The notes beneath the pieces were generated by a model, which worked only from the letters and a program-made list of their open reading frames with translations, was not told the DNA's origin and ran no database searches. A program made the translations under genes and the position numbers. 64,000 nt of DNA from Pseudomonas sp. PSB18 (GTDB lineage: Bacteria > Pseudomonadota > Gammaproteobacteria > Pseudomonadales > Pseudomonadaceae): positions 1 through 64,000 of the forward strand of contig NZ_NOIN01000005.1 of NCBI RefSeq assembly GCF_014596565.1, read 5' to 3'. Positions 43,624 through 52,582 of the stretch are shown in pieces (positions within the stretch are counted from its first letter, which is position 1; each line of letters begins with the position of its first letter).

Positions 43624-44886
43624 ATGAACCACTCGCTGTCCCTGGTAATCGAGCAACACGCCGAAGAAGCCAGCTTCCTCGCCAACCTGCGCGACTACGC
43701 CCTGCACGCCCCCCACTACGACATCGAACACCTCGCTACACTCGATAACCGCCTCGATGCTCACCTCGACGGCTTGCGTATCGCAGCCCATGACGGCCTG
43801 GAAACGCTCCTGGCGCAACTCGGCCCCCATGCCATTGGCGAGATGTTCGCCTGCGTGGTGCTGGCCTTCGAGACGGCCAATGGAAAAGTGTTGTCACGGC
43901 TGAGCGAACACCTGCGAAGTGCCCCAGAAACGGAACGTGGTTATCTGATGGCCTTGGGCTGGCTCGACTGGGAACGGCTAGCGCCCTGGATCGAGCGCAT
44001 GCTCGCTGCACCTGAACCAATGTTTCGCCGCCTCGGCCTGGCGGCCAGCGGCATGCATCGGCACAACCCCGGCCCTGCCCTGCTTAACGGACTGTCCGAC
44101 ACGGACCCAAGCGTGCTGGCTCGTGCCGCCCGCACTGCCGGCGAACTGCGACGGCGCGACTTGCTACCCAACCTCCGTGCCCACTGCCGACACCCGAATC
44201 CAGTCACGTGTTTTTGGGCCAATTGGGCCGCTGCTCAGATGGGTGACCCGCAGACCCTGGAGCCCCTGCGTCAATTCGCCGAGCAACCGGGCGAATTTCA
44301 ATACCGCGCCCTCTGCGTGACACTGGCCTGGCAGGAACGGGAGCCCAGCATCGCCTGGATACGCCAATTGGTACAGGATCCCCGGCAACGACGCAGCGGC
44401 ATCCAGGCCCTGGGATTGCTGGGTGATCCGGTGTGCGTGCCCTGGCTGATCCAGCAGATGAGCGACTTGCCTTACGCCCGTGTGGCCGGCGAAGCGTTCA
44501 GCCTGATGACCGGCGCCGACCTGACGCTACTCGACCTGGAGTTGCAGGAACTGCCGGACTTCGATGCAGGCCCGAACGACGACCCTGGGGATCCGAACGT
44601 CGCCATGGACCCCGATGAAAACCTGCCCTGGCCCGACCCGCGGTCCATCGAAACCTGGTGGCAAGCCAACGGCGAGCAGTGGCAAGTCGGCACCCGCTAC
44701 CTGCTGGGATTACCCCACAGTGAACACACGTTTGCACAGGCCCTGGTTCGCGGCCAGCAACGCCAGCGCCTCGCCGCCGCCTGCGGTCTGGCCCGTTATC
44801 GGCCGAACGAGGTGCTTTTTCCCACCAGCGCGCCGACCTGGCGGCAAAAGCGATTGCTCGGCATGACGGCGGCGTTCGAGCGTTGA
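43624..44886 (+). CDS. TIGR02270 family HEAT-repeat protein (T6SS-associated)
   Basis: 420 aa. Helical repeat protein with a characteristic N-terminus (QHAEEASFLANLRDYALHAPHYDIEHLATLDNRLDAHLDGL) and repeats such as DPSVLARAARTAGELRRRDLLPNLR and RRSGIQALGLLGDPVCVPWLIQQM. The C-terminal NLPWPDPRSIETWW and RYLLG motifs fit the TIGR02270 family found next to T6SS vgrG and DUF6484 genes. It is third in the vgrG transcription unit, 61 bp after the previous gene. Its role is unknown, probably structural or in effector recruitment. Confidence 0.8.
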   Translation: MNHSLSLVIEQHAEEASFLANLRDYALHAPHYDIEHLATLDNRLDAHLDGLRIAAHDGLETLLAQLGPHAIGEMFACVVLAFETANGKVLSRLSEHLRSAPETERGYLMALGWLDWERLAPWIERMLAAPEPMFRRLGLAASGMHRHNPGPALLNGLSDTDPSVLARAARTAGELRRRDLLPNLRAHCRHPNPVTCFWANWAAAQMGDPQTLEPLRQFAEQPGEFQYRALCVTLAWQEREPSIAWIRQLVQDPRQRRSGIQALGLLGDPVCVPWLIQQMSDLPYARVAGEAFSLMTGADLTLLDLELQELPDFDAGPNDDPGDPNVAMDPDENLPWPDPRSIETWWQANGEQWQVGTRYLLGLPHSEHTFAQALVRGQQRQRLAAACGLARYRPNEVLFPTSAPTWRQKRLLGMTAAFER

Positions 44887-44889
44887 TCG

Positions 44890-45315
44890 TCAGTCGCCCA
44901 GCAGCAGAAGTGTTTTGCGGTCGGGCTCCCCCGAATAAAACTGATCGAGCGCCTGTGGGTACAGGGCGGACTCAGGCTGTGCCTTCATGAACAGCGTGAG
45001 GCAGGAGCGAAACTTCAGATCGTCGGGCGAGCCGAATAGCTGCCCGGCGCTCAGGTCGCGGTGTTGCAGGACAGCGGTCACACACGCCTCCAGCCGGGGG
45101 CCGAGCACCTCGTGCTGCACATACGCGCGGGCTTCGGCCAGACCGGAGATGGCGAACCGAGCCGCCATCCCGGATCGACCGAGTCCCTGCAGCTGCGGAA
45201 AGATGAACCACATCCAGTGACTGGTTTTCCGACCTGCCCGCAGCTCGTCCATGACACGACTGAACACCTGAGCCTGGGCTTCGACAAAACGGGACAAGTT
45301 GTAGATGTCGCTCAT
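44890..45315 (-). CDS. DUF1810 family protein
   Basis: 141 aa with the complete DUF1810 pattern: NLSRFVEAQ, ELRAGRKTSHWMWFIFPQLQGLG (about 26-48), AARFAISGLAEARAYVQHEVLG and FGSPDDLKFRSCLTLF. It is a small cytosolic protein of uncertain biochemical role; the family is often placed near NADAR-type ADP-ribose glycosidase folds. It ends 3 bp from the convergent TIGR02270 gene and stands alone. Confidence 0.85.
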   Translation of the reverse strand: MSDIYNLSRFVEAQAQVFSRVMDELRAGRKTSHWMWFIFPQLQGLGRSGMAARFAISGLAEARAYVQHEVLGPRLEACVTAVLQHRDLSAGQLFGSPDDLKFRSCLTLFMKAQPESALYPQALDQFYSGEPDRKTLLLLGD

Positions 45316-45386
45316 GATTCATTTCCTCCGCCGCCGGCCACCTCATTCGCAGCCGGCAGTGTGCGTTTCAGCGAACAACCCATGAC

Positions 45387-46085
45387 TCAGGCAGACTGTT
45401 CCTGCTTCAGACGCTTGAGCAGCGCATGAGCGGCGGCTTCGGAAGACGCTGGATTCTGGCCGGTGATCAGGTGCCCATCCTCCACCACATAACTGGCCCA
45501 GTCCGCAGCCTTGGAATACTCGCCGCCCTTGGCCTTGAGCATGTCTTCCACCAGGAATGGCACCACCTGCGTCAACCCCACCGCCTCCTCTTCGGAATTG
45601 GTGAATCCAGTCACCTTCTTACCTTTCACAATCGGCTGTCCGTCCGGGGCATTGACGTTCTTGAACACACCGGGGGCGTGGCAGACGGCGGCGATGGGTT
45701 TATTCGCTTCGTAGAAGGCTTCGATCAGGACCTTGGAGTCGGTGTCCTCAGCCAGATCCCAGAGAGGGCCGTGGCCTCCTGGATAAAACACCGCATCGAA
45801 GTCATACGGGTCGATCTCCCCCAGCGGCACCGTGTCGGCCAATGCCATCTGGGCCTGGGTATCCGAGCCAAAGCGACGGGTCGCGTCGGTTTGCGCGTCC
45901 GCTTCGTTGCTCTTGGGGTCCAGGGGTGGTTGCCCGCCCTTCGGGGAGGCGAGCGTGACCGTCGCATTGGCGTCGACGAACACGTAGTAAGGCGCGGCGA
46001 ATTCTTCCAGCCAGAAACCGGTCTTCTTGCCGGTGTCGCCCAACTGATCGTGAGAGGTAAGAACCATCAGAATGTTCATGTGCAT
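45387..46085 (-). CDS. DJ-1/PfpI family, type 1 glutamine amidotransferase-like protein
   Basis: 232 aa; GGAGG lies 5 nt before the ATG at 46085. It has the nucleophile elbow AAVCHAPG with Cys135 followed by His136, an upstream Glu28 in GFWLEEFAAPYYV, and YPGGHGPLWDL. This is the arrangement of the HchA/YhbO-like branch (glyoxalase III or deglycase-type activity). It acts in the cytosol, probably against reactive aldehydes such as methylglyoxal. It lies 93 bp downstream of the OprD gene on the same strand. Confidence 0.85.
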   Translation of the reverse strand: MHMNILMVLTSHDQLGDTGKKTGFWLEEFAAPYYVFVDANATVTLASPKGGQPPLDPKSNEADAQTDATRRFGSDTQAQMALADTVPLGEIDPYDFDAVFYPGGHGPLWDLAEDTDSKVLIEAFYEANKPIAAVCHAPGVFKNVNAPDGQPIVKGKKVTGFTNSEEEAVGLTQVVPFLVEDMLKAKGGEYSKAADWASYVVEDGHLITGQNPASSEAAAHALLKRLKQEQSA

Positions 46086-46178
46086 CCAGCCTCCGAGGGT
46101 AAACGGGCGAAGTGGGCTCGCCCTGCATTACTCAGAGGCCGTGTTCGGATAGACGTTCAAGCCGTTTGGGCCAACGGT

Positions 46179-47432
46179 CTACCAAAGCGCGACATCGTAG
46201 GTGAAATAGATGCGGTTGCTGTCACGCCCCCGTGAAAAATCCGAACGATAGACGTAGTTACGCACCTTCACCCCCAGCCCCTTGAAGGTGCCTTGCTGTA
46301 CGACATAAGCGACTTCGGCATCACGCTCCCATTCCTTCACGGTGCTGTTGGACTTGCCATCGCTGCCGCTCAGGTAGCGGCTGGAAAACGTGAGGCCTGG
46401 CACGCCGAGGCGGGCAAAGTCGTAGCCATAGCCGAGCATCCAGGTCTTCTCGTCTTCCTCGATGAACTTGCCAATCCCGACATTGCTGAAGGAATAGACC
46501 GTGGCACCGCTGATGTACGGCAAGCCGGCCTCGCCGCTGAGCGTCTGGTAGCCGGCACTGAACGTATGGCCGATAACGGCGTAGGACAGCAGGCCGCTGA
46601 GCATGTCGTTGTCGATCTTGCCGCCGTAGGCCGAACCAGTATCGACACTGTTGAAGTAACGCAGGTCGCTGGTCAGTACCCCGCTGCCCAGCGGCAGGTC
46701 GTGTTGGATGCCGGCAAAGTTCTGTCGGTAGAAGTTTTCAAGCTCGCCGTAGAAGTAGCTCAAGCGGATGTTTTTCCCCAGCTTGTAATCGGCACCGGCG
46801 TAGTTGAAGTCGCCTGACTGATCGCCACCGTAGCCGTCAGGCACGATCGGCATGCTGTCGCTGGAGTCCCGCAGCTTGAAACGCTCCAGATGACCGCCCG
46901 TCAGGGCGAGATTGTCGATGTCGGTGCTGCTGACCTGCATGCCCTGGTAGGTCTGGGGCAACAGCCGTGCATCGTTGTAGATCAGCACCGGGGTCTTGGG
47001 CAACAAGGTGCCGTACTTGAGGGTGGTCTTGGCCACCCTGGCCTTGGCGGTCATGCCCGCGCTGGCAAACTCATCGGCAGCGCGACCATCGTCATGGACG
47101 GGCAGCAGGCCAGTGCCACTGCGGCCGCGCCCGGAGTCGAGCTTGACCCCGAACAGTCCCAGGGCATCGACGCCAAAGCCAATGGTGCCGGGGGTAAAAC
47201 CCGACTGATAATCCAACAGGAAGCCTTGGGCCCATTCGGTGCGCTCGCTCTTCGCGGTTCTCGCGGCCCGTGCGCTCATCCCGTGTTCGTCGCGGAAGTT
47301 TTCATTGAAGTAGACGTTGCGCAATTGCAGCTTGAGCTTGCTGTCGTCGATGAAACCTTCGGCGCCGGCGGTGGCCAGCGGCAACAGGCCAAGCATCGGG
47401 AGTACAGCCCCACGGGTCAGAAAAGTGTGCAT
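46179..47432 (-). CDS. OprD family outer-membrane porin
   Basis: 417 aa with a signal peptide (cleavage near ATAGA, residue 24). Typical OprD features: FIDDSKLKLQLRNVYFNENF, WAQGFLLDYQSGFTPGTIGFGVDALG, KYGTLLPKTPVLIYNDARLLPQTYQG, and a C-terminal beta-strand (RIYFTYDVALW) ending in aromatic Trp. It forms a substrate-specific channel for small carboxylates or basic amino acids. It is last in the unit tautomerase-DctA-CitM-OprD, so a di- or tricarboxylate is the probable substrate. Confidence 0.92.
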   Translation of the reverse strand: MHTFLTRGAVLPMLGLLPLATAGAEGFIDDSKLKLQLRNVYFNENFRDEHGMSARAARTAKSERTEWAQGFLLDYQSGFTPGTIGFGVDALGLFGVKLDSGRGRSGTGLLPVHDDGRAADEFASAGMTAKARVAKTTLKYGTLLPKTPVLIYNDARLLPQTYQGMQVSSTDIDNLALTGGHLERFKLRDSSDSMPIVPDGYGGDQSGDFNYAGADYKLGKNIRLSYFYGELENFYRQNFAGIQHDLPLGSGVLTSDLRYFNSVDTGSAYGGKIDNDMLSGLLSYAVIGHTFSAGYQTLSGEAGLPYISGATVYSFSNVGIGKFIEEDEKTWMLGYGYDFARLGVPGLTFSSRYLSGSDGKSNSTVKEWERDAEVAYVVQQGTFKGLGVKVRNYVYRSDFSRGRDSNRIYFTYDVALW

Positions 47433-47523
47433 ATCGGTTTCTCGTTGTTGTTATTTGGCGTGCAGGCCAGCGCACCCCTCGGCGGCGAGGCGTGTCAGGC
47501 GCAAAAGCAAAAGTGCGGGTTGA

Positions 47524-48828
47524 TCAGGAGAACAGGGTCAGTGCACCAGTCAGCAAGGCCAACGCGGTAATCACCAAGGACGTGAGCACGGCCCACTTGA
47601 CGGTCGCTTTCTGGAAGTCGCCAAGGTCACGATCGACCATGCCCACCAGCAACAAGGTCGACGCCACCAGCGGGCTCATCAGGTGCACCGGTTGACCGAG
47701 AATCGACGCCCGGGCGATTTCCACCGGATCGATCCCATACGCAGCAGCGGCGTTGGCCAGGATGGGCACGACACCAAAGTAGTAGGCATCGTTGGACAGT
47801 ACGAAGGTCAGCGGCATGCTGGTGATCGCCACCACCAGCGGGAACAGATGCCCCCACGAGGGCGGAATCCAATCGACCAGGGTCTGCGCCAAGGCGTCGA
47901 CCATTTTTGTCCCGGAGAAAATTCCGGCGAAGATGCCAGCCGCGAAGACCAGCAGGACCACGGTCATGGCGTTGCCCGAATGGGCAAGAATGCGCTCCTT
48001 CTGAATGTCCAGTTGCGGATAGTTGATCATCAGCGCCAGGACGAAGCCGATCAGGAACAGGATCGCCGAGTGCATGAGCCCCATCACCAGAGCCGCCATG
48101 ACCGCGATCACCAGGAGCAGATTGACGTAGGCCAGTTTCGGGCGCTTGTGCGGGGTGTCCTCGATAATCGCCTTGATGTAGCAGTTCCCGCCGCCGCTTT
48201 GCAGCTGGACATTGCCAATGCGCTTGCGCTCGGCACGGCCCAGCAGGAATGCGGTGAACACCACCCACAGCGCACCGCCGATCATGGTCGGCAGCAAGGG
48301 CACGAAGTAATCGCCGGCATCCAGGCCCAGTGCGGCAATCGCACGGGTCGCCGGGCCGCCCCAGGGTGTCATGCCGCTCATGATGCTCAGGGAGAGCATC
48401 GCCACGGTCGCCAGGATCATCGGGTTCATGCCGATGCGCTTGTACAACGGCAGCATGGCAGCGCAGGTGATCATGTAGGTCGTCGTGCCATCGCCGTCCA
48501 GTGCCACCACCAGCGACAGCAAGGCCGTGCCGACGGCGATTTTCATCGGGTCGCCATTGACCCGCTTGAGGATCTTGCGAATCAGCGGATCGAACAGGCC
48601 GGCGTCGATCATCAGGCCAAAAAACAGGATCGCGAACAGCAGCAAGGCGGCCGAAGGCGCGACCATTTTCAAGCCGTCCAGCATCATCTTGCCGGTGATG
48701 CCGCCGAACCCGCCGATCACCGCAAAGACAATGGGCACGATCGTCAGGGCAACGATCGGCGACAGGCGTTTGGTCATTATCAGGAAGGTGAAGACCACCA
48801 CCATGGCCAAGCCAAGTAAAGCGAGCAT
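47524..48828 (-). CDS. CitM-type citrate/H+ symporter (CitMHS family)
   Basis: 434 aa, about 12 hydrophobic segments. It matches the CitMHS family from the start (MLALLGLAMVVVFTFLIMTKRLSPIVALTIVPIVFA) with the conserved LDGDGTTTYMITCAAMLPLYKRIGM and GMTPWGGPATRAIAAL motifs, and LSNDAYYFGVVPI near 320. It transports citrate, often as a metal complex, or a similar tricarboxylate across the inner membrane. It is located between the DctA-type carrier and the OprD porin, supporting import of a tricarboxylic acid processed by the tautomerase. Confidence 0.9.
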   Translation of the reverse strand: MLALLGLAMVVVFTFLIMTKRLSPIVALTIVPIVFAVIGGFGGITGKMMLDGLKMVAPSAALLLFAILFFGLMIDAGLFDPLIRKILKRVNGDPMKIAVGTALLSLVVALDGDGTTTYMITCAAMLPLYKRIGMNPMILATVAMLSLSIMSGMTPWGGPATRAIAALGLDAGDYFVPLLPTMIGGALWVVFTAFLLGRAERKRIGNVQLQSGGGNCYIKAIIEDTPHKRPKLAYVNLLLVIAVMAALVMGLMHSAILFLIGFVLALMINYPQLDIQKERILAHSGNAMTVVLLVFAAGIFAGIFSGTKMVDALAQTLVDWIPPSWGHLFPLVVAITSMPLTFVLSNDAYYFGVVPILANAAAAYGIDPVEIARASILGQPVHLMSPLVASTLLLVGMVDRDLGDFQKATVKWAVLTSLVITALALLTGALTLFS

Positions 48829-48888
48829 AGGTCAGTTCTCTTGTTGTTATTCGTAGCTTTACCAACACCCAGGCGCACGCCTTCCAAC

Positions 48889-48920
48889 CTGCCAGGCGAC
48901 ATGTTCAGTGTGCCTGGCAG
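48889..48920. terminator. Inverted repeat between dctA-like and citM-like genes
   Basis: CTGCCAGGC and GCCTGGCAG are perfect 9-bp arms with an extra ACA/TGT pairing inside. It lies 48 bp after the DctA stop (minus strand). No T-run; it may attenuate or stabilise the operon mRNA. Confidence 0.45.
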
Positions 48921-48967
48921 AGGTCAGGAATGATGCTGCGCGGTGGTATCGAGTGTGCCGTGTCCGG

Positions 48968-50293
48968 CTAAAGTTGTTTCGCGGCCTTGGCGTCGTCCCA
49001 GGCGTCATCCGTCGCCTGGGCCACTGACGGGGAAGGCTTGCCATCCAGGGTCTGCAACAGCACTTGGCGGTCGCAGGCATTCTCCGAGAGGGCGATCACC
49101 ACGGTCGCCACCGCGTTGCTCGCCAGGCTCGTCAGTGCCCGGGCTTCCGACATGAAACGGTCGATGCCGATTAGCAGGGCCAGGCCGGCCAGGGGAATGT
49201 CGTGGATGACCGTCAGGGTCGAGGCCAGCGCCACGAACCCGCTGCCGGTCACCCCTGCCGCGCCCTTGGACGACAACAGCATGATCGCCAGCATGGTGAC
49301 GGTCTGGGTCAGCGTCAGCTCGATGTTGCAGGCCTGCGCAATGAAGATCGCCGCCAGCGACAGGTAGATCGCGGTGCCATCCAGGTTGAACGAGTAACCG
49401 GTTGGCAGTACCAGCCCCACTACCCCTTTCTTGCAACCCAGGGCCTGGAGTTTTTCCAGCATTCGCGGCATCACCGGTTCAGTCGAAGACGTACCCAGCA
49501 CCACCAGGAACTCTTCGCGCAGGTAGCGCAGCAGTTTCCATAAGCTGAAGCCATGGGCCCGGCAGATCCCGCCCAGAACCGCAAAAACGAAGAACCCACA
49601 GGCGATGTACAAGGTCATGATCAGCTTGGCCAGGCTACCCAGCGACGTGATGCCGTACTGCCCGACCGTGAACGCCAACGCACCGAATGCACCAATCGGG
49701 GCGAAACGCATCAGGTAAGAGAAGATCTTGAACACCATGTGCGAAGCCGATTCCAGCACATCCAGCACGGGTTTGCCCCGCTCACCCAGTGAAGACAGGG
49801 CAAAGCCGCAGAGCACCGCGATAAACAGGACCGGCAGCACCTCGCCTTTATTGAAGGCGCCGATGAAGGTGTCGGGAATGATGTGCATGAAGAAGTCGAC
49901 CACCCCCAGCTTCGCCGCCGAGTCGGTGTACTGCGCCAGGCCCTGGGTGTTCAAATGGGTCGGGTCGATGTTCATCCCGGCTCCGGGCTTGAACACATAG
50001 ACCGCCACCAGGCCGATGATCAGGCTGACCACGGTCAGGCCCAGGAACAGCAGCATCGTCTTGCTCAACAAGCGCCCCAGCGAGCGCTTGTCGCTCATGC
50101 CGGCGATGCCGGTAACGATGGTGCAGAACACCACCGGCGCGATCATCATCTTGATCAGCTTGATGAAGGCGTCGCCCAGCGGCTTCAAGGCAATCGCCTG
50201 TTGCGACCAGAAATGCCCGACCAGCACGCCCAGCAGCACGGCGCAGATGATCTGGAAATAGAGCGATTTAACAACTTTCATGGCATCACCCAT
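48968..50293 (-). CDS. dctA: DctA-type dicarboxylate:cation symporter
   Basis: 441 aa from the ATG at 50293; ATG at 50281 (MKVVKSLYFQ) is an alternative. The protein has the DAACS family signatures: SLYFQIICAVLLGVLVGH, PLGDAFIKLIKMMIAPVVFCTIVTGIAGM, the LGTSSTEPVMPRMLEKL re-entrant loop, and PTGYSFNLDGTAIYLSLAAIFIAQA. Ligand-binding residues are conserved (SSTEP; NLDGT). It imports succinate, fumarate, malate and related acids with H+ or Na+. It is 40 bp downstream of the tautomerase gene. It is probably a paralogue specialised for this locus rather than the housekeeping dctA. Confidence 0.9.
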   Translation of the reverse strand: MGDAMKVVKSLYFQIICAVLLGVLVGHFWSQQAIALKPLGDAFIKLIKMMIAPVVFCTIVTGIAGMSDKRSLGRLLSKTMLLFLGLTVVSLIIGLVAVYVFKPGAGMNIDPTHLNTQGLAQYTDSAAKLGVVDFFMHIIPDTFIGAFNKGEVLPVLFIAVLCGFALSSLGERGKPVLDVLESASHMVFKIFSYLMRFAPIGAFGALAFTVGQYGITSLGSLAKLIMTLYIACGFFVFAVLGGICRAHGFSLWKLLRYLREEFLVVLGTSSTEPVMPRMLEKLQALGCKKGVVGLVLPTGYSFNLDGTAIYLSLAAIFIAQACNIELTLTQTVTMLAIMLLSSKGAAGVTGSGFVALASTLTVIHDIPLAGLALLIGIDRFMSEARALTSLASNAVATVVIALSENACDRQVLLQTLDGKPSPSVAQATDDAWDDAKAAKQL

Positions 50294-50333
50294 TTTTAGA
50301 ATTGTTCTGATGCAGACGACAACGACAGCCTGG

Positions 50334-51416
50334 CTAACCGGCCAGTCGTTGGGAACCCTTGGCGTAGACGAAACCTGAAAACAGTCGGCGCGCGGTACGC
50401 ACCACTGAGGCGCGGATGGTCTCACCCTTTTCCCCGGCATAGGACAAAACAACGTCGATGCCGCCGCTCGGATGCTCGATGCGGACCCGCTGCAAGCGTG
50501 GCTCGCTGACGCCGCCGATCAATCCGGCGGCCACGCTGCCTTCAGTCACACACGCAGTAGCAAGGCCAATGGACCCGGTGATCGCCAGCGCGCGATGGCA
50601 GTTGTGCGGCATGAAATAGCGCACTTGGAGCGTCCCACCGGACTTGGCCGGCGACACCAGCACCGGCTTGGGAATCACCTTGTCGCTGACGTCGCCCAGG
50701 CCCATGGCCAGGCCGGCTTTCAAGCGCAGGGACTCCAAGCGTTGCAGGAAGGCTTTATCGGCATCCAGTTCGGCGGGGCTTTCATCGCCGCGCTTGCCGA
50801 GCTGACTCGCTTCGACGATCACCATGGGCATGGCCATGTCGATGCAAGTCACCGCAATGCCGTCGATGACGTCCTGCGCTTGCCCGGTGGGAAAGAGTTT
50901 GCCCGTCTTGCTGCCCGCCGCATCGAGGAAGGTCAATTGCACCGGCGCGGCAGTGCCCGGTACGCCGTCGATGGCGGTGTCACCCTCGTAGCTGACCTTG
51001 CCGCCCGGGGTTTGCACCTCGGAAACGACGAAGGTACCGGTATTGAGGTTGCGAATACGCACCTGGGTACGCTCACCGCCCGCCTTGACCAATCCCTGCT
51101 CGATGGCGAACGGACCGACGGCGCAGAGCATATTGCCGCAGTTGGGTGCGGTGTCGACCCGACGTTGGGAGACCATGACCTGGACGAACAGGTAATCGAC
51201 ATCCGCCTCAGGGTGCAACGACGGGCTGACGATCGCCACCTTGCTGGTTTGCGGGCTGCCGCCGCCGATGCCGTCGATCTCCAGCTCATGGCCGGAGCCC
51301 ATCAGGTCGAGCAACAGCTCGTCACGTTCAACGATGGCGGCCGGCAGATCCCAAGCGAGAAACACTGGGCCTTTGGAGGTACCGCCGCGCATGAGCACAC
51401 AAGGAATTCGCTGCAT
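50334..51416 (-). CDS. galD: 4-oxalomesaconate tautomerase (GalD/PrpF family)
   Basis: 360 aa from the ATG at 51416. It belongs to the PrpF/GalD isomerase family: IPCVLMRGGTSKGPVF, IDGIGGGSPQTSKVAIV, the NCGNMLCAVGPFAIE motif with the catalytic Cys region, MPMVIVEASQLG, and GSVAAGLIGG. Compared with P. putida GalD it matches closely through RIP-C-LMRGGTSKG and AVTCIDMAMPMV. GalD interconverts keto and enol forms of 4-oxalomesaconate in gallate degradation; no dioxygenase or hydratase is present here, so an aconitate- or tricarballylate-type substrate fits the transporter context equally well. It is first gene of the putative transport operon and divergent from a LysR regulator. Confidence 0.8.
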   Translation of the reverse strand: MQRIPCVLMRGGTSKGPVFLAWDLPAAIVERDELLLDLMGSGHELEIDGIGGGSPQTSKVAIVSPSLHPEADVDYLFVQVMVSQRRVDTAPNCGNMLCAVGPFAIEQGLVKAGGERTQVRIRNLNTGTFVVSEVQTPGGKVSYEGDTAIDGVPGTAAPVQLTFLDAAGSKTGKLFPTGQAQDVIDGIAVTCIDMAMPMVIVEASQLGKRGDESPAELDADKAFLQRLESLRLKAGLAMGLGDVSDKVIPKPVLVSPAKSGGTLQVRYFMPHNCHRALAITGSIGLATACVTEGSVAAGLIGGVSEPRLQRVRIEHPSGGIDVVLSYAGEKGETIRASVVRTARRLFSGFVYAKGSQRLAG

Positions 51417-51434
51417 GAACACTAACTCTTGTTG

Positions 51435-51453
51435 ATCAATCTGGATAATTGAT
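51435..51453. promoter_or_regulatory. LysR-type box in the galD-like/LysR intergenic region
   Basis: ATCAAT-N7-ATTGAT is a perfect interrupted palindrome with the size of a LysR T-N11-A box. It lies 18-37 bp upstream of the tautomerase ATG and 131 bp from the LysR start. Confidence 0.55.
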
Positions 51454-51583
51454 GTTCTGGAGGCAAGAGTGGCAGGCTTTGAAAAGTGTTTCCAATGCAA
51501 AGATCGGAGGCTTTATTGCGTTTCACGAATGAATAACCGTAGGATGATTGGCACGACGCATTGCTTTGCTTACGGGATCTGGC

Positions 51584-52474
51584 ATGGAATACGAGCTTCA
51601 GGACATACGATCTTTCGTTAAAATCGCCGAACTAGGCAGTTTCCATGAGGCTGCCGATGCACTGCACCTGTCTCAGCCGGCCTTGAGCCGGCGCATGAAG
51701 AAGCTGGAGGAAGGTCTGGGCACCGCCTTGCTCGATCGCACGACGCGCAAGGTCAGCTTGACCAGCGTTGGACGCGACTTCCTGCCCAAGGCGCGGCGCC
51801 TGTTGGACGACTTCGACGATTCGATCCTCAACATTCGCGAGCTGGCCGAGCGGCAAATCGGCCGGGTGACCCTGGCGTGCATTCCCACCGCAGCGTTCTA
51901 TTTCCTGCCGTCGGTGATCCGCTTGTACAACGAGCGCTATCCGAAAATCCGCATCCGCCTGCTCGACCTCAGTGCCAACGAAGGACTCGAAGCGGTCCTG
52001 CGCGGCGAAGCCGACTTTGGCATCAACATGATGAGCGGCCAGCATCCGGACATCGAATTCGTGCCTCTGGTCAACGAGCCCTTTGTCCTGGCTTGCCGCC
52101 GCGATCACGAACTGGCCGGGCGCAGCGCCGTCACCTGGTCGGAACTCAGCGACTATCGCCTGATCGGGGTGGGTCGTCTGAGCGGCAATCGCATGCTGCT
52201 CGATCACGCCCTCTCGGGCCTGAGCTGGCGTCCGCAGTGGTTCTATGAGGTGCAACACCTGTCCACGTCACTGGGGCTGGTGGAAGCAGGCCTCGGAGTG
52301 TCGGCAATGCCCAGCCTGGCAATGCCCGCCGGGGACCATCCGACGCTGGTCAGCGTGCCGCTGATCGAACCGGTGGTCAACCGATCACTGGGCCTGGTCT
52401 ATCGACGAGGTGCCTCGCTGTCCCCCGCCGCCGAGAAGTTTGTCTCGATCCTGCTTGAGCAGTGGCCGCAGTAA
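51584..52474 (+). CDS. LysR family regulator of the tricarboxylate/tautomerase operon
   Basis: 296 aa from the ATG at 51584 (MEYELQDIRSFVKIAELGSF). The winged helix-turn-helix occupies residues 5-65 (SFHEAADALHLSQPALSRRMKKLEEGLG), followed by a substrate-binding domain with IPTAAFYFLPSVI and the ADFGINM motif. It is divergent from the galD-like gene, so it most likely activates that operon and represses itself. The inducer is probably the transported acid. Confidence 0.9.
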   Translation: MEYELQDIRSFVKIAELGSFHEAADALHLSQPALSRRMKKLEEGLGTALLDRTTRKVSLTSVGRDFLPKARRLLDDFDDSILNIRELAERQIGRVTLACIPTAAFYFLPSVIRLYNERYPKIRIRLLDLSANEGLEAVLRGEADFGINMMSGQHPDIEFVPLVNEPFVLACRRDHELAGRSAVTWSELSDYRLIGVGRLSGNRMLLDHALSGLSWRPQWFYEVQHLSTSLGLVEAGLGVSAMPSLAMPAGDHPTLVSVPLIEPVVNRSLGLVYRRGASLSPAAEKFVSILLEQWPQ

Positions 52475-52582
52475 GACCAGGCTCGGCCGGGGAGAATCTA
52501 CATCTCCATCACAATTCGCCTGGGCATGGAAGAAATAAGCTACCTTGTTGACCCAGTTTGTTTATCGCTCAGGGAGAGCACC

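Noticed and set aside
47683..48819. Long plus-strand open frame of 378 codons
   Set aside because: Antisense of the citrate symporter; His/Gln/Arg-rich shadow.
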